DNA of 64,000 nt, from NCBI GenBank assembly GCA_016716265.1, contig JADJWQ010000001.1, positions 1,488,001-1,552,000 of the forward strand. The letters are read 5' to 3'. Under the pieces are notes generated by a model, which worked only from the letters and a program-made list of their open reading frames with translations, ran no database searches and was not told the DNA's origin. Positions within the stretch are counted from its first letter, which is position 1. Every line of letters begins with the position of its first letter. The position numbers and the translations under genes are program-made. Shown here in pieces: positions 59,074 to 64,000 of this stretch. Origin of the DNA: Planctomycetota bacterium (GTDB taxonomy: Bacteria; Planctomycetota; UBA1135; UBA2386).

Positions 59074-60468
59074 ATGTCGCACGCCCCAGAGTCGGTCGCC
59101 CCCCGCTTCGTCCCCCCGCTCGATCCGGGCTTCCGTCCCGCCGCGCTCGCCTACCGTGCGTTCCACACGGGCGCGCGCGACGCGGGCGGTGAGCCGCTCC
59201 GGATCGCGCTGGAGCGCCCCGACGGCACCGTGTCGCGCTTCGACACGCTCGTGTTCCCGGCCGGCCATCCGCGCTTCGCCGAGAACCTCGGCCAGGTCGA
59301 GCGGCTCGTGAAGTTCCTGCTGTGGAGCCGCGGCGGCCACCGCGTGCACGTCGGCGGGCCGCACGAGATCGGCCGGCACGTCGAGCGCGCCTACCGGGCC
59401 GGCGGCAGCCGCGCGTTCGACGCCGAGTTCATGGGGCGACGGATCTACGAGCGGCCCTTCGAGGTCGTCGTCTGCGACGCCGACCGGGTCCCCGACGCAC
59501 ACGAGCGAGCGATGCCGCTCGGCCGGCACCTCGACGGCTGCCGGATCGGCTTCGATCTCGGCGCCTCCGACCGCAAGGTCTCCGCGGTGATCGACGGCGA
59601 GGCCGTCTACAGCGAGGAGGTCGTCTGGGAGCCCCGCAAGCAGCAGGATCCCGAGTACCACTACCGCGAGGTCATGGCCGCCCTGCGCACCGCGGCGTCG
59701 AAGATGCCGCGCGTCGACGCGATCGGTGGCAGCTCCGCCGGCGTCTACGTCGACAATCGCCCGATGGTCGCCTCGCTGTTCCGCGGCGTGCCCGAATCCG
59801 AGTTCCACCGCGTGCGGAGCATGTTCCTGCGCATCCGCGACGAGCTCGGCGTGCCGCTCGAGGTCGTCAACGACGGCGAGGTCACCGCGCTGGCAGGCTC
59901 GATGTCGCTCGGCGACAACGGCGTGCTCGGGATCGCGCTGGGCTCGAGCGAGGCCGGCGGCTACGTGACGCTCGACGGCAACATCACCAACTGGCTCAAC
60001 GAGCTCGCGTTCTGCCCCGTGGACTACGCGGACGACGCACCCGTCGACGAGTGGTCGGGCGACCGCGGCTGCGGTGCGCTGTACTTCTCGCAGCAGTGCG
60101 TGTTCCGCCTCGCGCCGCGCGCAGGCATCGCGCTGCCCGACGGCGTCACGGACGCCGAGCGCCTGAAGGCCGTGCAGACGCACCTGGAGGCCGGCCATCC
60201 GGGTGCCGTGGACATCTGGCGCAGCATGGGGGTCTACATGGGCTACGCGATCGCGCACTACGCGACGTTCTACGCCCTGCGCCACGTGCTCATCCTCGGG
60301 CGCTGCACGTCGGGCCGGGGCGGCGACCTCATCCTGGAGGGCGCCAAGGAGGTGCTGGCGGCCGAGTTCCCGGAGCTCGCGCAATACGTCAACGTTCAGC
60401 TCCCCGACGAGAAGAGCCGCCGCGTCGGTCAGTCGATCGCGGCGGCGAGCCTGCCCGTCGTCTCGTGA
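59074..60468 (+). CDS. ROK-like actin-fold kinase/ATPase-family protein
   Basis: A 464-residue protein. Its central and C-terminal part (about 155-440) follows the ROK/BadF sugar-kinase layout: phosphate-1 motif 'IGFDLGASDRKVSAVIDG', 'DAIGGSSAGVYVDN', 'LEVVNDGEVTALAG' (the usual catalytic Asp context 'NDxxxxalaE'), and the late adenosine-type loop 'HVLILGRCTSGRGGDLIL'. The first 150 residues form an extra alpha/beta domain not typical of ROK. The ROK zinc motif (CxCGxxGCxE) is not present, so the substrate may differ from common hexoses. The gene stands between a terminator hairpin and a convergent PQQ/Kelch gene. Confidence 0.7.
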   Translation: MSHAPESVAPRFVPPLDPGFRPAALAYRAFHTGARDAGGEPLRIALERPDGTVSRFDTLVFPAGHPRFAENLGQVERLVKFLLWSRGGHRVHVGGPHEIGRHVERAYRAGGSRAFDAEFMGRRIYERPFEVVVCDADRVPDAHERAMPLGRHLDGCRIGFDLGASDRKVSAVIDGEAVYSEEVVWEPRKQQDPEYHYREVMAALRTAASKMPRVDAIGGSSAGVYVDNRPMVASLFRGVPESEFHRVRSMFLRIRDELGVPLEVVNDGEVTALAGSMSLGDNGVLGIALGSSEAGGYVTLDGNITNWLNELAFCPVDYADDAPVDEWSGDRGCGALYFSQQCVFRLAPRAGIALPDGVTDAERLKAVQTHLEAGHPGAVDIWRSMGVYMGYAIAHYATFYALRHVLILGRCTSGRGGDLILEGAKEVLAAEFPELAQYVNVQLPDEKSRRVGQSIAAASLPVVS

Positions 60469-60495
60469 CGCCGCGACCGGCGCGCCTCCGCCGCG

Positions 60496-63105
60496 CTACT
60501 GCGAGCCGATCGTTCCCTCGAGCGCATTGGTGGTCGTCAACTGCGCCGGATTGGCGCTCGGGTCGAGCACGGCGCACTGCTGCTGGAAGCGCGCGCCCAG
60601 GAGCCGGATGTCGGCCGGCAAGGTGATCGCCCAGACACCGATGCCCCCCGCCGTGTCGATCGGGAAGTCCAGCAGCGGCTCGACGTACAGCCAGCAGCCC
60701 GGCATGCGCAGCATGGTGAGCTCGAGTGGCAAGGGCAGCCCACCGAGCGAGCTCCGGCCGAATGCGAGCAATCCGAACGCACCGAGCGGCGGCACGGACG
60801 TCAGCTCCGCCGTGAACGTGGTGCCGATGATCGGTCGCGAGCCGGCCTGCGGCGCGAGCCGCGGCACGCCCAGCACGCCACCGCAGCCGATGCCGAGCTC
60901 ACCGTAGCCCGCGTCGACGTCGCCGCGGTACTCCCAGGTCTCGTCGTCGAACCGATCCGGATACGTCTCGCCGCCGAACAGCACGATCCTGGAACGCTGC
61001 ACGTCGCGCACCATCGCCGTGCCGTGGCGCCGCCCCGGTCCGAAGACCTCGCGCTCGGTCCATTGGGTGCCGTCGAACACCCAGCAGTCGCCGAAGCGCT
61101 GCGTGTCGTCGTGGCCACCGAACATGACCAGCATGCGCGCGTTGACGTCGTAGGCGAATGCGTGACCGACGCGAGCCGGCGGGCCGCCGGTCGCCAGCCG
61201 CTGCCAGTGCGTGCCGCGCCATTGCCACGTGTCCGCCAGGTACGAGGTTCCATCGTGGCCACCGAACATGACGACGTAGCCGCCGGCATCCGTCGCCATC
61301 GCGTGACCCCACCGCGCCGGGCTGCCCCCCAGCCGGAACGTCCACTGCCCGGTTCCGGTGTCCCAGGTCCAGGTGTCGCCACAGGGGCCCGACGCATCCT
61401 CGCCACCGAACAGCAGCACGCGCCGCCCAGGCGTCGCGAGCTCGTCGAAGGCCATCGCAGAGCCGCGGCGCGGCGTCGGCCCGGTCGTCGCGCGCTGGAG
61501 CCACGCGGCGCCGGTCCACTCCCAGGTGTCGCCGCAGAGCGCGGTGCCGTCGTCACCTCCGAACAGGACGGTCGGCGCCGTTGGCGTGGCCCAGTCGTGC
61601 GCGAGCGCGTGGTCGCGCCGCGCGCTCGGCCCGACGACTGCGTGAGGCGTCCACGCCGAACCGTCGAACTGCCAGGTATCGCCGAACAACAGCGGCTGCT
61701 GCGTGACCGGGTCGACTCCCGCGCCGCCGAACAGCAGCGTCACGGGCACGGCTCGCGCCCGCTCGTAGACCATCGCGTGACCGGCGCGGGCCGGCGGTGA
61801 CTGCGGCGGTGCCGCGTCCTCCCAGCGGATCGAGTCGGGCTCGTGGAGCGCCTGGACGACGCCGGCCGCAGTGACGGCGAAGACGTGCGCTCCGTACGCG
61901 GCCGGTGCGCTCGCGTAGCCGGCCGTCGAGCCGGACGCCCGATCGAACACGCGCGCACCGTCCGACAGCCGCAGACAATGCACCTCGAGGTCGCCGGCCT
62001 CGCTCAGCGCGTAGACCCGATCCCCCGCGATGATCGGTGAGTTCGCACCGAAGCTCGCGCCGGTCACGACCCGGCTCCACAGCGAGACGCCGTGCCCGGA
62101 CGCCGCGGACGCCGCGAGGTCGACACAATGGACGGTGTCGCCGGTCGTCGTGAACACCAGTCGATTACCGCTGAAGGTCGGCGTGCAGCGAATGGCCGAG
62201 CCGGCCTCGAGCGACCAGATCACCTCGCCCTCGTCGTCGGGGACCCCGTTGCCGTCGTTGTCGAGGCCGTCCTGGCTCCCGGCGAGGTCGAGGGCGCAGA
62301 GTCGCCCGCTGTCGCAGCCGACGAACACGGCGTCGCCGCAGATCGAGACGGAGCCGCGGATCGCCCCCCCGCCGACCCGCTGGCTCCACGAGTAGGTGAA
62401 GTTCGCCGGCCGGTGGTCGGAGATCGCGTAGACCTTGCCGTCCAGGCAGCCGATCACCGCATAGCCATCGGTGACCGCCGGCACCGACCACACGTCGCCA
62501 CCGGAGTTCGGGTCCCGGTAGATCTGGCCTGTGCTCGGCGTGCCGTACCAGTCGCCCGTCCGGAACGACCACAGATCCGAGCCGTCGGTCGCATCGAGCG
62601 CGCGCAGCGTGTCGCCGTGCGCGAGCAGGATCCGGCCGTCCGCGACCGTCACGCCGCGAATCGGCACGTAGGCGAGCTGGCGCGCGATCACCATGCGCCG
62701 GTCGGCGAGCTCGAACGCACCGAGATGACCGCGCGTCGTGCCGACGTACAGCCGTTCGCCGGCGATCGCCGGCGTCGCCGCGACCGGCCCGAGCGGATCG
62801 ATCGACCAGCGCACGCTGCCGTCGGTCCAGCGGAGCGCGTCCAGGGACCACGTCGTCGCGCCGGAGTCCCGGCGGTCGGCGACGAGCACGAGGCCGTCGT
62901 CGACGACGGGTGCCGCCCCGGCGACCGGTCGGCCGAGATCGACCTCCCAGCGCAGACAGTCCGCGCGCCCGGGCCCCGTGCGCGCCGCCTGTCCGGAGTG
63001 CGCGGCCGAGCGCTGGAACGTCGGCCACTGCGGATGCTGAGCCTTGCCCGCGGCGGCGAGCGCGGCGGCCGCGGTGAGCGCCACGGCGAGTCGCTTCCTG
63101 ACCAT
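60496..63105 (-). CDS. Exported PQQ-type beta-propeller plus Kelch protein with shared C-terminal domain
   Basis: An 869-residue protein with a clear start (GGAGG, 6-nt spacing) and signal peptide 'LAVALTAAAALAAAGKAQ'. Residues 25-440 are a PQQ-like propeller ('WPTFQRSAAHSGQA', repeated 'YALDATDGSDLWSF'-type blades). Residues 450-740 hold six Kelch repeats, each with an (L/V/M)FGG core ('LLFGGAG', 'VLFGGDD', 'LLFGGED', 'VMFGGHD' twice, 'VLFGGET') and 'DTWxW/F'. The last 130 residues are the domain shared with the metalloprotease at 57118 ('LPLPLELTMLRMPGCWLYV', 'QQQCAVLDPSANPAQL'). No enzyme motif; likely a surface binding protein. Confidence 0.85.
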   Translation of the reverse strand: MVRKRLAVALTAAAALAAAGKAQHPQWPTFQRSAAHSGQAARTGPGRADCLRWEVDLGRPVAGAAPVVDDGLVLVADRRDSGATTWSLDALRWTDGSVRWSIDPLGPVAATPAIAGERLYVGTTRGHLGAFELADRRMVIARQLAYVPIRGVTVADGRILLAHGDTLRALDATDGSDLWSFRTGDWYGTPSTGQIYRDPNSGGDVWSVPAVTDGYAVIGCLDGKVYAISDHRPANFTYSWSQRVGGGAIRGSVSICGDAVFVGCDSGRLCALDLAGSQDGLDNDGNGVPDDEGEVIWSLEAGSAIRCTPTFSGNRLVFTTTGDTVHCVDLAASAASGHGVSLWSRVVTGASFGANSPIIAGDRVYALSEAGDLEVHCLRLSDGARVFDRASGSTAGYASAPAAYGAHVFAVTAAGVVQALHEPDSIRWEDAAPPQSPPARAGHAMVYERARAVPVTLLFGGAGVDPVTQQPLLFGDTWQFDGSAWTPHAVVGPSARRDHALAHDWATPTAPTVLFGGDDGTALCGDTWEWTGAAWLQRATTGPTPRRGSAMAFDELATPGRRVLLFGGEDASGPCGDTWTWDTGTGQWTFRLGGSPARWGHAMATDAGGYVVMFGGHDGTSYLADTWQWRGTHWQRLATGGPPARVGHAFAYDVNARMLVMFGGHDDTQRFGDCWVFDGTQWTEREVFGPGRRHGTAMVRDVQRSRIVLFGGETYPDRFDDETWEYRGDVDAGYGELGIGCGGVLGVPRLAPQAGSRPIIGTTFTAELTSVPPLGAFGLLAFGRSSLGGLPLPLELTMLRMPGCWLYVEPLLDFPIDTAGGIGVWAITLPADIRLLGARFQQQCAVLDPSANPAQLTTTNALEGTIGSQ

Positions 63106-63289
63106 CGGAGACCTCCGTTGCGAGAGAGCGCGGAGGCCGTGCGGTGGCGCAGGGTGGCGAGGCCGGCAGCCGACCCCGGCGCCCGCGCGTCACACGCCCT
63201 CCGGCGCGCCACCTCAGCGAGGCGCGAGCAGGGCGAAAAACACCTCGCGGTGGCGCGAAATTTCTGGGGCGGTCGGGCACGGTGGGGGC

Positions 63290-64000
63290 GTGAGCGACCC
63301 CGACGCGATCCCGATCGCCGCGACTCCGACCGTCCAGCGCTGCCTCGCGGGAGTCGACGAGGCCGGCCTCGGGCCGCTCCTCGGGCCACTCGTCGTCGCC
63401 GGCGTCACGATGGCGGGACCCGCGGGGGTCGACCCGTGGCGCGCGCTCGGAGCGCTCGTCACGCGCGGCCGACCCGGCCCTTCGCAACTCCAGGTCGCCG
63501 ACAGCAAGAAGGTGAAGCATGGCCCGCTCGGCCTCGCACGGCTTGAGCGGACCGCGCTCGCGTTCTGGACCGCCTGGACCGGCGACTGTCCCACGACCGT
63601 CGACGCCCTGCTCGCCGCGTGTGGCGCCGATCGCGACCGGCTGCGGCGCTGCCCGTGGTACGCGGACCTCGCGCTGCCGCTACCGCTGGCGGCGGACCGA
63701 GCGGGCATCGAGCTCACCGCGCACCTGCTGCGCAGGAACCTGCGTGAGCACACGGTCGCGCTGCACCGCATCGCGATCCGGCCGCTCGACGTCGAGGAGT
63801 ACAACGCGAGCATCGCGCGCACCGACAACAAGAGCACGACGCACTTCGAGACCTACGCCGAGGTGCTCGCGGCGCTGTGCGTCGACCTGCCGCCTGGGTC
63901 GCACCTGCTCGCCGACCGCTGCGGCGGCCGCATGCACTACGTCGAGCCGCTGCGCGCGGCACTGCCGGACTGCCGCGTCCGGCGCCTGCGCGAGTCGCCC
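63290..64000 (+). CDS. RNase HII-like protein, 5' part (3' end outside window)
   Basis: An open frame from the GTG at 63290 runs 237 codons to the window edge with no stop. The N-terminus 'AGVDEAGLGPLLGPLVVAGV' (residues 20-39) matches the RNase HII signature 'GxDEAGRGPlaGP' with the metal-binding Asp-Glu. 'VADSKKVKHGPLGL' matches the second conserved block, and 'HLLADRCGGRMHYVEPLRAA' may hold the third acidic residue. RNase HII removes ribonucleotides from DNA. The family's Gly-Arg-Gly motif, which reads the ribose 2'-OH, is Gly-Leu-Gly here, and the protein is longer than usual between motifs, so this is probably a divergent paralogue with altered specificity. Confidence 0.75.
   Translation, partial: MSDPDAIPIAATPTVQRCLAGVDEAGLGPLLGPLVVAGVTMAGPAGVDPWRALGALVTRGRPGPSQLQVADSKKVKHGPLGLARLERTALAFWTAWTGDCPTTVDALLAACGADRDRLRRCPWYADLALPLPLAADRAGIELTAHLLRRNLREHTVALHRIAIRPLDVEEYNASIARTDNKSTTHFETYAEVLAALCVDLPPGSHLLADRCGGRMHYVEPLRAALPDCRVRRLRESP

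Noticed and set aside
1..64000. CRISPR arrays, tRNA/rRNA genes, insertion sequences or prophage genes
   Set aside because: No regular repeat-spacer pattern, no tRNA-like cloverleaf and no transposase, integrase or capsid motifs were found by eye in any frame.

Overview
The window is one 64 kb stretch of a very GC-rich (roughly 70% by eye) bacterial chromosome. It is densely coding and uses both strands in short runs. Many products are exported or lipid-anchored and large: HEAT, Kelch and PQQ-type beta-propellers, multihaem cytochromes, carbohydrate-active and peptidase domains. An uncharacterised C-terminal domain recurs on secreted proteins. Together with weak Shine-Dalgarno usage and GTG/TTG starts, this suggests a Planctomycetota-like organism; that is inference from gene style, not a phylogenetic result. 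I see no rRNA, tRNA, CRISPR array, insertion sequence or prophage. All family calls come from reading motifs; no database search was run.

Layout. 1-9 kb: the end of an SLC13-type permease, a secreted HEAT-repeat protein, a small GIY-YIG-like ORF, a lipoprotein, an EamA transporter and two exported proteins of unknown role. 9-19 kb: a sugar-nucleotide transferase, two tandem 145-residue secreted paralogues, and a GDPD-like/beta-lactamase fusion translationally coupled to a diadenylate-cyclase-like (DisA_N/DACNV) protein. These are followed by a degenerate beta-lactamase-fold protein and the coupled recG-nnrE pair. 19-24.5 kb: a UDP-sugar pyrophosphorylase, a phzF-like/moaA/egtD run on the minus strand, and a divergent FAD amine oxidoreductase.

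24.7-45.4 kb is rich in extracytoplasmic redox and degradation functions: a di-haem oxidoreductase with a coupled thioredoxin-fold lipoprotein, a class II photolyase, a nine-haem-motif lipoprotein cytochrome and an M28 peptidase. It continues with a five-haem cytochrome divergent from a GH127 glycosidase, a sulfide:quinone oxidoreductase with its DUF1641 partner, a beta-propeller/phosphoesterase fusion and a SYLF lipoprotein. 45.5-51.2 kb holds an FeS-type photolyase and a BlaI repressor/M56 sensor peptidase/coiled-coil protein operon. Two ACTAC-type dyads lie upstream of the repressor, and the last gene of that operon carries a frameshift. A FabZ-like gene diverges from it.

51.3-64 kb: a GT-C-like membrane protein; a minus-strand run of an unknown protein, a pseudo-receiver and a bacterial Pus10-like pseudouridine synthase; a coupled secreted protein/metzincin pair; a ROK-like kinase; a PQQ/Kelch protein; and the start of a divergent RNase HII-like gene cut by the window end.

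Five pairs use four-base ATGA stop/start overlaps. Several gene ends are followed by GC hairpins without a U-tract. The most interesting leads are the Pus10-like gene and its neighbours, the GDPD/beta-lactamase plus DAC-like pair, the BlaI operators, the RNase HII homologue with an altered GRG motif, and the recurrent C-terminal domain of secreted proteins.
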